47,873 bases of DNA from an uncultured Anaerolineales bacterium (GTDB lineage Bacteria; Chloroflexota; Anaerolineae; Anaerolineales; Villigracilaceae), in NCBI GenBank assembly GCA_903829085.1, contig CAIKOL010000224.1:1-47873 (forward strand), read 5' to 3'. The number at the start of each line of letters is the position of its first letter. Position 1 is the first letter of the stretch. The notes beneath the pieces were generated by a model. It did no database searches and was not told where the DNA came from. It saw only the letters and a list, made by a program, of their open reading frames with translations. Both the position numbers and the translations under genes were made by a program. This document shows positions 18,222 to 26,087 of this stretch, one piece after another.

Positions 18222-18853
18222 GACTGCGCATCACCTTCGAAAAATCCGGCGCATTGCGCTACACAGGCCACCTGGACCTGCACAGCCTGTGGGAGCGGAC
18301 CGTGCGGCGCGCCAGGCTGCCACTGGCGTATACCCAGGGTTTTCACCCCGGGCCGAAGATCCAACTGGCCTCGGCTTTGCCGCTGGGATTCATCGGGCGC
18401 GCAGAGATCGTGGATTTATGGATCAACGAACCGGGCGATGCGTTGGAACGCAATTTCAAAGAGAGGCTGCAACCGTCTGCGCCGCCGGGATTGCTCATCT
18501 CCTCTGTGGAAGTTGTGGACGAACACAGCCCAGCCCTCCAGACCCAGATGGTCTCGGCGGAATACCTGGTCACCCTGCTGGACCCAGCGGAACGGCCCGG
18601 GCTGGAGAACGGCATCTCTGCCCTGCTGGCAACCGTAGCCCTGCCGCGGGAACGGCGCGGCAAGACCTACGACCTGCGGCCTCTGATCGAGTCACTCTGC
18701 CTGCTGCCAGAAGGCGAATCTGGCTGCCTCCAACTAAAAATGTGCCTGGCGGCTCGCGAAGGCGCCACCGGTCGTCCCGAGGAAGTATTGGATACGCTCG
18801 GCATCCCGTTCGAGACCACGCGCATCGAACGTACTGGCCTGATCTTGAAATGA
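18218..18853 (+). CDS. TIGR03936 family radical SAM-associated protein (DUF2344)
   Basis: A 211-residue DUF2344 protein, the regular partner of the TIGR03960 radical SAM enzyme. It opens with the family block MRLRITFEKSGALRYTGHLDL and continues with the conserved ARLPLAYTQGFHPGPKI and LASALPLG stretches. Its function is unknown; in some genomes the two proteins are fused, which suggests a complex. It overlaps the membrane-protein gene by four bases. The next gene starts 43 bases later. Confidence 0.88.
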   Translation: MRLRITFEKSGALRYTGHLDLHSLWERTVRRARLPLAYTQGFHPGPKIQLASALPLGFIGRAEIVDLWINEPGDALERNFKERLQPSAPPGLLISSVEVVDEHSPALQTQMVSAEYLVTLLDPAERPGLENGISALLATVALPRERRGKTYDLRPLIESLCLLPEGESGCLQLKMCLAAREGATGRPEEVLDTLGIPFETTRIERTGLILK

Positions 18854-18896
18854 ATTGAATTTGATCGGATAATCGCTCTGCCCGCCGGAGGATGGA

Positions 18897-19889
18897 ATGG
18901 GACTGATCGCTTCTGGGTTTATCGGCTTCTCCACAGCCCTGCTTTTCGCCTATATTCTCTACTGGCTGGACCGTTATGAAAAGGAACCGCTCCTGCTTTT
19001 GGGAGGTGTTTTTATCTGGGGGGCAGTCATCGCGGCGGGCAGCGCCTTCCTGATCAATACCACACTGGGGCTGGGGATCTACGTCTTCACCAATTCGAGC
19101 TTCGCCTCCGATTTCGCCACCGGATCCTTCATTGCCCCCCTGGTGGAAGAAAGCCTCAAGGGCATGGCCGTATTGGCTGTTTTCCTTGTATTCCGCAACG
19201 AATTTGACTCCGTGCTGGACGGGATTATTTACGCCGGGGTAGCCGCCCTGGGCTTTGCCGCCACCGAAAATACCTACTACATTTATACCTATGGATTCCA
19301 GGAGAGCGGCTGGAGCGGGTTGCTGGGCATGACCTTCATCCGAACGGTTCTGGTGGGCTGGCAGCATCCTTTTTACACCGCCTTCTTCGGTATCGGGCTG
19401 GCAACCGCCCGTCTTAATAAGAATTGGTTCGTCAAGATCCTGACCCCCGTGCTGGGACTCTCCATCGGCATGTTCACCCATGGGTTTCATAACACCATGG
19501 CGCTTTTCCTGCCGGACGGCTGGGTGGGGTTGGCCATTGGCACTGCCATTGACTGGTCGGGCTGGTTGTTGATGCTGGGTATCATCACCTGGGCCACCTG
19601 GCGCGAAGGACAGAACCTGAAAAAATACCTGGCTGCCGAAGTGCAGGCAAAAACGATCACCCCGTCCCATTACCATACCGCCTGTTCGGCCTGGCTGCAG
19701 ATGTTCGCACGCACCGCCGCCATCTTCACCGGAAAATATTTCAAAACGGCTCGTTTCTACCAGGTGTGCGGTGAATATGCCCATAAGCGCCGGCAATATG
19801 CCACCCTGGGGGATGAAGGCGGGAACCTGGCAACTCTACAGAAACTGCGTGTCGAAATGGCGCAGCTCGCTCCGTATGTGCAGGTCTGA
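18897..19889 (+). CDS. PrsW-like intramembrane metalloprotease
   Basis: A 330-residue PrsW-family protein with about seven to eight membrane helices in the first 240 residues and a soluble tail. Putative zinc residues are Glu84-Glu85 in PLVEESLKG, the Glu of ATENTYYIY, and the His residues of WQHPFYT and THGFHNTM. PrsW in B. subtilis cleaves an anti-sigma factor; the substrate here is unknown. GGAGGATGG precedes the ATG. It lies directly upstream of the tRNA gene. Confidence 0.85.
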   Translation: MGLIASGFIGFSTALLFAYILYWLDRYEKEPLLLLGGVFIWGAVIAAGSAFLINTTLGLGIYVFTNSSFASDFATGSFIAPLVEESLKGMAVLAVFLVFRNEFDSVLDGIIYAGVAALGFAATENTYYIYTYGFQESGWSGLLGMTFIRTVLVGWQHPFYTAFFGIGLATARLNKNWFVKILTPVLGLSIGMFTHGFHNTMALFLPDGWVGLAIGTAIDWSGWLLMLGIITWATWREGQNLKKYLAAEVQAKTITPSHYHTACSAWLQMFARTAAIFTGKYFKTARFYQVCGEYAHKRRQYATLGDEGGNLATLQKLRVEMAQLAPYVQV

Positions 19890-19946
19890 TAGTCGTTTTG
19901 ACTTTTAGACTTTTTTTAGCCAAAAGTGGTAAAATCCTTCGCACCC

Positions 19947-20018
19947 GCCCCTGTAGCTCAGTGGACAGAGCGTTAGCCTCCGGAGCTAAAAAGGGCAGTT
20001 CGAGTCTGCCCAGGGGCA
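19947..20018 (+). tRNA. tRNA-Arg (anticodon CCG)
   Basis: A complete cloverleaf of 72 bases. The acceptor stem GCCCCTG pairs with CAGGGGC without mismatch, the D stem is GCTC/GAGC, the anticodon stem TTAGC/GCTAA encloses CTCCGGA with anticodon CCG (reads codon CGG), and the T arm is GGCAG-TTCGAGT-CTGCC. CCA is not encoded. A -10-like TAAAAT lies at 19930-19935, 11 bases before the tRNA. A strong terminator hairpin follows at 20059-20092. Confidence 0.96.
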
Positions 20019-20058
20019 CTCCATAAGAACCACGATCTTTGCTTTTCATCACCACCCA

Positions 20059-20092
20059 ATCAAAAAGTGACCTGTCAGGGTCACTTTTTGAT
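20059..20092 (+). terminator. Terminator after tRNA-Arg (bidirectional)
   Basis: ATCAAAAAGTGACC (20059-20072) and GGTCACTTTTTGAT (20079-20092) form a perfect 14-bp stem with a six-base loop and T-rich arms. It can stop the tRNA transcript and, in reverse, the DUF1684 transcript arriving from the right. Confidence 0.88.
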
Positions 20093-20178
20093 TCCTTGTG
20101 CAGGATTATTTTCTTGCCTCAGCCTAAAGGTAAAAATGTCCATTAAGAGGATTTTCCATTCATAGGAACAATTCTGCC

Positions 20179-20685
20179 TCACTCGTGAAAACTCTTCTCG
20201 CCGGCCCGGATGGCAACTTTCAGGTGGTTCTCCGCCGGGGTCAGCGGGCATGACCAGGTATCGTTATAGGCGCAATAGGGGTTATAGGCCAGGTTAAAAT
20301 CCACCATGAAATTCCCGTCAGCTGATTGTTCCACTTCGAGGTAACGTCCCGCTGGGTAGGTTTCTTTGCCAGCCAGGCTGTCAACAAATGGCAGGAAGAA
20401 GCCGTCCTGGTTGGAATAAAGGGTCAACTCTGCCGCCTGCCCATCCACTTCGAACTTGAACCTGCCAAAGCGCCGGTAGGATCGGGGCTCCCCCCCGGTC
20501 GTCTGGATGGATACCGTCTCCTGGGTGGAAAATACTTCTACCAGCACTTCCAGCCGCAGTGCAGAATTCTGCGGGAAGTATTTGAGACCTTTGAACTCAC
20601 GCTTCTGTTCGTGGGTCAGCGGGCTTTGTGGATGGCTGGCAAAGAATTCATCTTTTTCAGCCTGAAATTCCTGTAGGTTGAGCAC
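20179..20685 (-). CDS. DUF1684 family protein
   Basis: A 168-residue DUF1684 protein. Family marks are the N-terminal EFQAEKDEFFASHPQSPL and FKGLKYFPQN stretches, the central EVDGQAAELTLY with the Asp/Glu-rich strand, and the C-terminal FNLAYNPYCAYNDTWSCPL and PAENHLKVAIRAGE. The family is common in bacteria and has no proven activity. No signal peptide is visible. It starts ten bases after the OsmC gene and is very likely cotranscribed with it. Confidence 0.88.
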   Translation of the reverse strand: MLNLQEFQAEKDEFFASHPQSPLTHEQKREFKGLKYFPQNSALRLEVLVEVFSTQETVSIQTTGGEPRSYRRFGRFKFEVDGQAAELTLYSNQDGFFLPFVDSLAGKETYPAGRYLEVEQSADGNFMVDFNLAYNPYCAYNDTWSCPLTPAENHLKVAIRAGEKSFHE

Positions 20686-20695
20686 GCAGTATCTC

Positions 20696-21079
20696 CTAGA
20701 CCACCCGGGTGGTGATATCGAATTTTGGAGGTTTTTCGAGGTGTTTCTTCACTGCACATAACTCGGCGGAGCGGATCAACGAATCGCGGTATTTTTCCGG
20801 GAACTCCGCCGGTACCTGGATTTCCAATCCGATCGTTTCCACCATTCCAGTTAATGGACTGTGGTTGATGTGCTCGATAATGCGGATGCCCTCGGTTGGG
20901 AGGTTCCGCTGCCGGCAAAAACCCAGCACATAGATCCCGGCACAGGTGCCGATGGAGGCCAGAAATACCTCGAAGGGGCTGGGTGCGCTTGCGGCTGGCG
21001 GCTGGTCAGTCGCCACCGTAAAAGCCCCGAAATGGGCGTCCACGCGCGAACCGCCGGGGAAATCAATCGTCATTTCCAT
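20696..21079 (-). CDS. OsmC family protein
   Basis: A 127-residue OsmC/YhfA-type protein. Cys46 in SIGTCAG and Cys55 in GFCRQ are the two family cysteines, which in peroxidatic members reduce organic hydroperoxides with thiols. A role in thiol or peroxide stress fits the redox genes nearby. AAGGAG lies eight bases before the ATG. It leads the OsmC-DUF1684 pair; an inverted repeat lies in the upstream region at 21111-21153. Confidence 0.88.
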   Translation of the reverse strand: MEMTIDFPGGSRVDAHFGAFTVATDQPPAASAPSPFEVFLASIGTCAGIYVLGFCRQRNLPTEGIRIIEHINHSPLTGMVETIGLEIQVPAEFPEKYRDSLIRSAELCAVKKHLEKPPKFDITTRVV

Positions 21080-21110
21080 GTAAATATCTCCTTGGCTAAA
21101 TTATTAATTG

Positions 21111-21153
21111 CATCTCAATCAACCTGGATGCAGGGCCTCTGTTTATTGAGATG
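21111..21153. promoter_or_regulatory. Inverted repeat in the OsmC / CRP divergent region
   Basis: CATCTCAAT (21111-21119) and ATTGAGATG (21145-21153) are perfect nine-base inverted arms spaced 25 bases apart, upstream of the OsmC gene and on the side of the divergent regulator gene. It may be an operator for either promoter. Apart from this I see nothing in the 294-base gap 21080-21373. Confidence 0.35.
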
Positions 21154-21373
21154 ATACCTTGTTTTTGCAATGATTGGATAATTTTTTCATTAACGTGTTA
21201 TATGAAAGATGAGATGAATACCTTCCAGAACCAACCATTCAGGTTCTTGTGCCTTCCTGCGGCTCAAGGTATGATTACTGCATAAATATCGATCGTACCA
21301 TTACCAAGACTTCCAGCATTGGATCGCATTTTCAATAATGCCAAACCAGGTTTCGCTGCAAGGATAGGATCAA

Positions 21374-22048
21374 ATGATCAATACTGAACAACTCAACCGG
21401 ATAACCAGGGCCTTGCCCCTCCTTGAACACGCTGACCCGCTTCTGCTGCGCGAATTCCAGGAGGCGGCCTTCTTTACCCGGATTCCCGAGGGACGGGATG
21501 TATTCATCGAAGGCGATACTGTGGACGCGATCGCGTTGCTCATTTCGGGGGTGGTGCGTGTCTATAAAATTGGCGAAACCGGGAGGGAGATAACCCTTTA
21601 CCGTTTCGGGAACGGCGAATCCTGCATCCTGACCGCCAATGCCATCCTCAGCCAGAAGAATTTCCCGGCGGTCGCCACCGTTGAGAAAGAAGCCGAGGCG
21701 GTCATGATCCCGGCGGATACCTTCCGGGACTGGGTACGGCGTTATGATCTGTGGCGTGAATTTGTCTTCGAGCTGCTCTCCCAACGCCTTTCCTCGGTGA
21801 TGGAGATCGTGGAGGAAGTGGCCTTCCGCCGCATGGATGCCCGCCTGGCATCCTTATTGTTGGAACGCGGCCGCAGGTCCGACCTGATCCATATCACCCA
21901 CCAGGAGATCGCCTCCGAACTGGGCAGTTCGCGCGAAGTCATCAGCCGCATCCTGGAGGATTTTTCTGCCCAAGGGATGCTCGAGGTTGCCCGTGGAAAC
22001 ATCAAGTTAGTGGACCGGGAGGCCTTGCAAGACCATTCCGTTGTGTGA
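21374..22048 (+). CDS. CRP/FNR family transcriptional regulator (CRP-type recognition helix)
   Basis: A 224-residue regulator with an N-terminal cyclic-nucleotide-binding-fold sensor (about residues 15-135) and a C-terminal winged helix. The recognition helix SSREVISRIL carries the R-E-x3-R pattern with which E. coli CRP reads TGTGA half-sites. There is no N-terminal Cys cluster as in FNR; Cys84 in NGESCILTAN, at the place of the effector pocket, is the only Cys and could sense redox or sulfane sulfur. The operator TGTGA-N5-TCACA begins inside its own stop codon and recurs at two more loci, so these four genes are probably its regulon. The inducing signal is unknown. Confidence 0.88.
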   Translation: MINTEQLNRITRALPLLEHADPLLLREFQEAAFFTRIPEGRDVFIEGDTVDAIALLISGVVRVYKIGETGREITLYRFGNGESCILTANAILSQKNFPAVATVEKEAEAVMIPADTFRDWVRRYDLWREFVFELLSQRLSSVMEIVEEVAFRRMDARLASLLLERGRRSDLIHITHQEIASELGSSREVISRILEDFSAQGMLEVARGNIKLVDREALQDHSVV

Positions 22049-22058
22049 CTTTATCACA
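22044..22058 (+). promoter_or_regulatory. CRP-type operator 1 (TGTGACTTTATCACA)
   Basis: A palindrome with perfect TGTGA/TCACA arms and a five-base centre. The first arm overlaps the regulator's stop codon. A TATACT -10 box follows at 22080-22085; with start site near 22092 the palindrome centre is at -41, the class II activator position. Confidence 0.75.
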
Positions 22059-22124
22059 GACAGAACCGTCTCATGCTCCTATACTGGGGGTACAAACCAA
22101 TCTAAACCAAATAGGAGATATAAA

Positions 22125-22352
22125 ATGAACCCCTTCGTAAAATTCATGGCTTCTTCTGCTGGCCGCATCACCCGTGTTGTGGCTGGCATCGTGCTCGTCG
22201 CCCTGGGACTGCTGGTCATCAAAGGCACCGGCGGCATTATCGTGCTGGTAGTCGGCCTGGTTCCGCTGCTGGCGGGCTTGTTCGACTTCTGCGTCTTCGC
22301 CCCGCTCTTCGGCGCTCCGATGAGCGGCCCGAAAATTCGCGCTGGCAAGTAA
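22125..22352 (+). CDS. YgaP-like (DUF2892) small membrane protein, copy 1
   Basis: A 75-residue protein with two membrane helices (about residues 17-34 and 37-55), matching the transmembrane domain of YgaP. Family marks are the GRITRVVAGIVL start, the GTGG turn, PLLAGLFDFCVF with one Cys, and the basic tail. In E. coli YgaP this domain carries a rhodanese; here it is free-standing. AGGAGATATAAA precedes the ATG. The reading frame extends upstream to 22041 but that part is operator and promoter. It is 92-95 percent identical to copies 2 and 3 and is predicted to be activated by the regulator just upstream. A terminator follows. Confidence 0.85.
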   Translation: MNPFVKFMASSAGRITRVVAGIVLVALGLLVIKGTGGIIVLVVGLVPLLAGLFDFCVFAPLFGAPMSGPKIRAGK

Positions 22353-22374
22353 AACGCAGGGTACCTTCAATCAG

Positions 22375-22407
22375 GGTGTGAGGCGCGCAGCGCCTTGCAC
22401 CTTTTTT
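22375..22407 (+). terminator. Rho-independent terminator after copy 1
   Basis: GGTGTGAGGCGC (22375-22386) pairs with GCGCCTTGCACC (22390-22401), with two G-U pairs and a three-base loop, and is followed by six T. A canonical terminator. Confidence 0.9.
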
Positions 22408-22437
22408 GTTTCAACCGCTTCGGTATCGAAGAGAGCA

Positions 22438-23079
22438 TCAGGATTGGTCCAATCCATGCCGGATGGCAAGGATGGCTGCCTGGGTGCGGTCGGAAATGTC
22501 CAGTTTCAAAAAGATTGCACTGACATGGTTGCGGATGGTGCCTTTAGATAAATGCAACTTTTCGGCAATTTCAGAATTGGATAACCCCCGGGCGATCAGG
22601 CGCAGGACATCCACTTCGCGCCCGCTCAGTTTGGCAGTGATCAACGTCGCGGGTTGTTCCTGTTTACTGGCCACCTGTCCCAGCAGTTTCCCGGCCACCG
22701 ATGGATCCACATACGATTTCCCCGTCAGCGTTCCGCGCACGGCCTCGATCAATTTACTACGGGGAGTATCTTTTAATAAATAGCCGCATGCCCCGGCTTG
22801 AATGGCATCAAATACCCATTCATCATCATCAAAGGTGGTCAGCACCAGTACCCGGGTCTGGGGATATTGCGCACGGATGCGCCGGGTGGCTTCCACGCCG
22901 TTCATGCCGGGCATTTTCAGATCCATCAGCACCAAATCAGGTGAATTCCGAGCCACCAGTTCGATCGCTTCGGCTCCATCCTGGGCCAGCCCAACCACTT
23001 CGATATCCGGCTCCAGCTTTAAGAGCAATTCCAATCCATCCCTCACAATGGCCTGGTCATCGCAAATGATCACTTTCAT
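22438..23079 (-). CDS. NarL/FixJ-family response regulator
   Basis: A 213-residue response regulator. The receiver domain (residues 1-120) has the acidic pair Asp7-Asp8, the phosphorylation site Asp53 in LVLMDLKMPG, and Lys in the YLLKDTPR loop. The LuxR-type helix-turn-helix (about 145-210) has LSGREVDVLRLIARGLSNSEIAEKL. It overlaps the histidine kinase gene by four bases (ATGA), so the two form one system. The 22-bp palindrome at 24352-24373, just upstream of the kinase, is the best candidate binding site. Confidence 0.93.
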   Translation of the reverse strand: MKVIICDDQAIVRDGLELLLKLEPDIEVVGLAQDGAEAIELVARNSPDLVLMDLKMPGMNGVEATRRIRAQYPQTRVLVLTTFDDDEWVFDAIQAGACGYLLKDTPRSKLIEAVRGTLTGKSYVDPSVAGKLLGQVASKQEQPATLITAKLSGREVDVLRLIARGLSNSEIAEKLHLSKGTIRNHVSAIFLKLDISDRTQAAILAIRHGLDQS

Positions 23080-24320
23080 TGGAAGTTCCCTTTGATCACC
23101 AGCCGTACGATGGTGCCCTGGGATGGTTTGCTATTGATCGTCAGGGTACCGCCGGCCAATTGGGCACGTTCCTGCATCCCCTGTATGCCATAATGTCCCC
23201 CGGGAGCCCCGATTTTCGGATTGAAACCAATCCCATCATCCTGGATCACCAAAAGGATTTCATCTCCACTGATTGTCAATTGGACTGCAAGGTGTTGTGC
23301 ATTGGAATGATGAACAACGTTCTCAAGCGCTTCCTGCGTGACCCGGTAGATGCACTGCTCCACATCCGGGGGCAGATATTTATCCTTGCCAGGCAGGGAA
23401 ACCTCCATAAGCAACTTTCCCCTTTCTACAGTTGTGGTGATCATTTTTTGTAGAGCAATCATCAATCCCAGGTCTTCCAATGGGCTTGCCCTTAATTCTT
23501 TGAGTGCTCGGCGGGTCTCCTTCAACCCGGAACGGGTAGTCTCAAGAGATTGGGCAAGCAGTTTCGTGGCAGTTCCAGGGTCTACCTCCAGGTAGGCTTT
23601 GGCAGTCTCCAACTGTACCGCCAGGCCGCTCATGGCATGCACCACTGTATCATGCAGCTCGCGTGACATCCGGTTGCGTTCGCGGCTGATCGTCAGGTTT
23701 TCAAGGGTGCTGGCATAATGGGTTAATTGGTGGTTGGCTGATTTCAAGGATTCTTGTTGGGCGCGCAAATAGGTGATTAACTGGTTTATAAAGACCCCCA
23801 CAACAATGAAGCAAACCGTCCGGATAACAATTATGAAATAAAAGCTGGTCATCAGCTTCGGATCATCCAGGCGTCCGATGGTAAAAACAATTGACAGTTC
23901 GAATAAATTCAACCCGGCACTGTAAAGGATCATGGTTAACAGGCTGTAGTGCCAGGCTACCAGGATCAGCCCGATGAATAAAACCGGTAATTGCCGTAAT
24001 ACCATCCCTTCCAGGTTGGATAAAGGCGCTTTTGGGAGACTCAGACCGAGTAAGTGATCGATCAGGATGGGGGTTCCAGAAATCAGCAGGATCATCAGCG
24101 GGGTCAGGAAACGATTAATGCTTTTCAACCATTTCGAATAGCTCAACATCAGGAAGATCACTGCCGGGAATCCATTCAGAAGGTGATACCACAGGATCGG
24201 TGCCGCGGGGCCGCTGGTGTAAATAGCCATATCCACGATCCCCAGGCATGCCAGGTACACGATCCAAATCCAAGCTGCCGTCCGCATCACGCGCAAGTTA
24301 TCTGGGGAATTAATCAGCAT
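23076..24320 (-). CDS. Sensor histidine kinase (HisKA_3 type)
   Basis: A 414-residue membrane kinase with about six helices in the first 180 residues and almost no outside domain, so it may sense membrane state or a small lipophilic signal. A short coiled coil leads to the HisKA_3 box with phospho-acceptor His223 in ELHDTVVH. The HATPase domain has the N box VTQEALENVVHHSNA and the G1 box IQDDGIGF. DesK/LiaS-like in layout. The ATG at 24320 lies six bases after TATGAT, so its mRNA may be leaderless. It is divergent from the gluconolactonase-PEBP lipoprotein. Confidence 0.9.
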   Translation of the reverse strand: MLINSPDNLRVMRTAAWIWIVYLACLGIVDMAIYTSGPAAPILWYHLLNGFPAVIFLMLSYSKWLKSINRFLTPLMILLISGTPILIDHLLGLSLPKAPLSNLEGMVLRQLPVLFIGLILVAWHYSLLTMILYSAGLNLFELSIVFTIGRLDDPKLMTSFYFIIVIRTVCFIVVGVFINQLITYLRAQQESLKSANHQLTHYASTLENLTISRERNRMSRELHDTVVHAMSGLAVQLETAKAYLEVDPGTATKLLAQSLETTRSGLKETRRALKELRASPLEDLGLMIALQKMITTTVERGKLLMEVSLPGKDKYLPPDVEQCIYRVTQEALENVVHHSNAQHLAVQLTISGDEILLVIQDDGIGFNPKIGAPGGHYGIQGMQERAQLAGGTLTINSKPSQGTIVRLVIKGNFQ

Positions 24321-24326
24321 GCATAA

Positions 24327-24332
24327 ATCATA
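24327..24332 (-). promoter_or_regulatory. TATGAT -10 box of the kinase-regulator operon
   Basis: On the minus strand TATGAT is followed by six bases and then the ATG at 24320, which places the start site on the start codon. No Shine-Dalgarno is present at a useful distance. Confidence 0.45.
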
Positions 24333-24351
24333 ACATGTCCTTGTGATAGTT

Positions 24352-24373
24352 ACCCATGACTGCAGTCATGGGT
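24352..24373. promoter_or_regulatory. 22-bp perfect palindrome, probable response-regulator operator
   Basis: ACCCATGACTG is followed directly by its reverse complement CAGTCATGGGT. The site lies in the 184-base divergent region between the kinase gene (minus) and the fusion lipoprotein gene (plus). NarL-family regulators bind short inverted repeats of this kind, so autoregulation plus control of the lipoprotein is likely. A second, weaker repeat TTGCATG/CATGCAA lies further right (about 24416-24438). Confidence 0.6.
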
Positions 24374-24504
24374 TTTACGATGCACAGTGACTCTAATAAC
24401 TGACTTTACAGGCAAATTGCATGCTCAACCCATGCAAGAGATGATTGTGGATACTCTCCGTCATAAGTGGAAACATTTACACTCAACTTATGAAAGGATC
24501 AAAA

Positions 24505-25995
24505 ATGTCCGCCAGAACATTCTCGATACCCCTGATCGTTTTTCTGCTTTTGACGGGTTGTGCACCTGCTCCCAATCCTGCAAACCTTGGGCAGACAATC
24601 GAGACGCCTGCCAACCTGATGGCGACAGAACCCCAACTGGAATCAATCCCAGAACAGACTTCAGCGCCGGTCACTACCACCTCTTCCAGCGGGATAATCC
24701 CATTTGACTTTTCCCAAGACTTCGTACCCGTGCCCGTGGCTGGCAGTTATCAATTCGCTGAAGGCCCGGCAACTGACAAAAATGGCAATGTCTATTTCTC
24801 AGATATCGATGCTGGAACAATTTACCGGTGGTCGCCTGATGGGAGTGTCACCATTTTCCTGGAAGGTCTGAATATGCCCAACGGCCTGATGTTCGATAAC
24901 AACAGAAACCTGATCGCCTGCGAAGGCGGCAACGGGCGGCTGATCTCCATCGACCCGCAGGGGCAGATCACCATCCTGGCGGACCAGTACGACGGCGTCC
25001 GCTTCAACGAGCCCAATGACCTGTGGATCGACCCGCAGGGCGGGATCTACTTCACCGACCCGGCCTTCCACTCCCCGGTCGTGCAGGCAGGGGAGGATGT
25101 CTATTATCTTTCCCCGGACCGCAGCCAGGTCAGCCGTGTCATCGATGACATGGCGCGGCCGAACGGCATTGTTGGCACAGCAGACGGGACCACGCTCTAC
25201 GTGGCCGATTATGGGGCAGGCCAGACCTTCGCCTACACCATAAACCGCGACGGCAGCCTTTCGAACAAGCGCCTGTTCGTTTCCACCGGCTCGGACGGGA
25301 TGACGCTGGACCCGGCAAACAACCTGTACCTGACCACGCCCAACCAGGTGCAGATCTATGATGCCAATGGCACGCACCTGAAAGATATTCCCACGCAGGA
25401 AAATCCCACCAACGTTACCTTCGCCGGGGCAGATGGCCTGACCCTGTTCATCACCGCCCGCACCGCAGTGTATTCCGTCCAGATGGCGGCAGCGGAAGCC
25501 AGCGCAGCGGGCAGCTCAGACTCTGTCGCCAATTCAAACAGTTTCAGCCTCACCAGCCCCGATCTTCCCACGGATGGGCGGCTCCCCATCGAATATACCT
25601 GCGATGGGGCCTCCGCCACCCTGGCGCTCGCCTGGAGCGGCGCGCCGGAAGGGACGCAGAGTTATGCTGTCATCATGCACCACGTTGCCAGCCCCGAGGA
25701 CATCCACTGGTATTGGGTTCTGTACGATTTACCCGCGGATGTGACCAGCTTGCCCAAGAACAACACTGGGATTGGCACCTTGGGGACCAACAGCGTGAAC
25801 GACCGGACGGAGTACGCGCCGCCCTGTTCGAAGGGCCCCGGCGACAAGATATACACCTATACGGTGTATGCCCTCTCGGCCGAGCCGCAGTTGCCCATGC
25901 CTGCTTCCGAAGTCAACCGTGCCACCCTGCTGGCAGCCATCCAGGGAATCACCCTCGCCAGCGCCGATTTGAATGTTGTGTATGCCAGGCCATGA
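24505..25995 (+). CDS. Lipoprotein fusing SMP-30/gluconolactonase-like and PEBP (YbhB) domains
   Basis: A 496-residue lipoprotein with lipobox LTGC (Cys19) and a Pro/Thr-rich linker. Residues about 70-330 form a six-bladed propeller of the SMP-30/gluconolactonase type, with strands EGPATDKNGNVYFSD, ACEGGNGRLISID, FNEPNDLWIDPQGGIYFTD and RPNGIVGTADGTTLYVAD, whose Glu, Asn and Asp are metal ligands in the family. Residues about 345-495 form a YbhB/YbcL-type PEBP domain (LPIEYTCDG, HWYWVLYDLP, PPCSKGPGDKIYTYTVYAL). I know of no common fusion of these two. AAAGGA lies six bases before the ATG; longer starts are possible. The substrate is unknown. Confidence 0.85.
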   Translation: MSARTFSIPLIVFLLLTGCAPAPNPANLGQTIETPANLMATEPQLESIPEQTSAPVTTTSSSGIIPFDFSQDFVPVPVAGSYQFAEGPATDKNGNVYFSDIDAGTIYRWSPDGSVTIFLEGLNMPNGLMFDNNRNLIACEGGNGRLISIDPQGQITILADQYDGVRFNEPNDLWIDPQGGIYFTDPAFHSPVVQAGEDVYYLSPDRSQVSRVIDDMARPNGIVGTADGTTLYVADYGAGQTFAYTINRDGSLSNKRLFVSTGSDGMTLDPANNLYLTTPNQVQIYDANGTHLKDIPTQENPTNVTFAGADGLTLFITARTAVYSVQMAAAEASAAGSSDSVANSNSFSLTSPDLPTDGRLPIEYTCDGASATLALAWSGAPEGTQSYAVIMHHVASPEDIHWYWVLYDLPADVTSLPKNNTGIGTLGTNSVNDRTEYAPPCSKGPGDKIYTYTVYALSAEPQLPMPASEVNRATLLAAIQGITLASADLNVVYARP

Positions 25996-26087
25996 TGGGG
26001 AAAATTGAACAAAAAACTAACGCCGTCTGAAAAATACCTGAACATCCATTCCATAAAATCGATCCATATCAAAAAGGAGAAATAAAA

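Larger units (their letters stand above)
22044..22352 (+). repeat. 309-bp operator-promoter-gene unit, copy 1 of 3
   Basis: From operator to stop codon this unit has exactly the same length (309 bp) as copies at 30842-31150 and 33758-34066, with high nucleotide identity also outside the coding part (TCCTATACT, GGGTACAAACCAATC, AGGAGATATAAA). Copies arose by duplication of promoter and gene together. Confidence 0.85.

Noticed and set aside
18570-19796. 408-codon open frame opposite PrsW
   Set aside because: Antisense shadow of the PrsW-like and DUF2344 genes.
22041-22124. Upstream extension of the three YgaP-like genes to GTG (MCDF...), conserved in frame in all copies
   Set aside because: The conserved bases are operator, -10 box and ribosome site. 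AGGAGATATAAA before the inner ATG decides the start.
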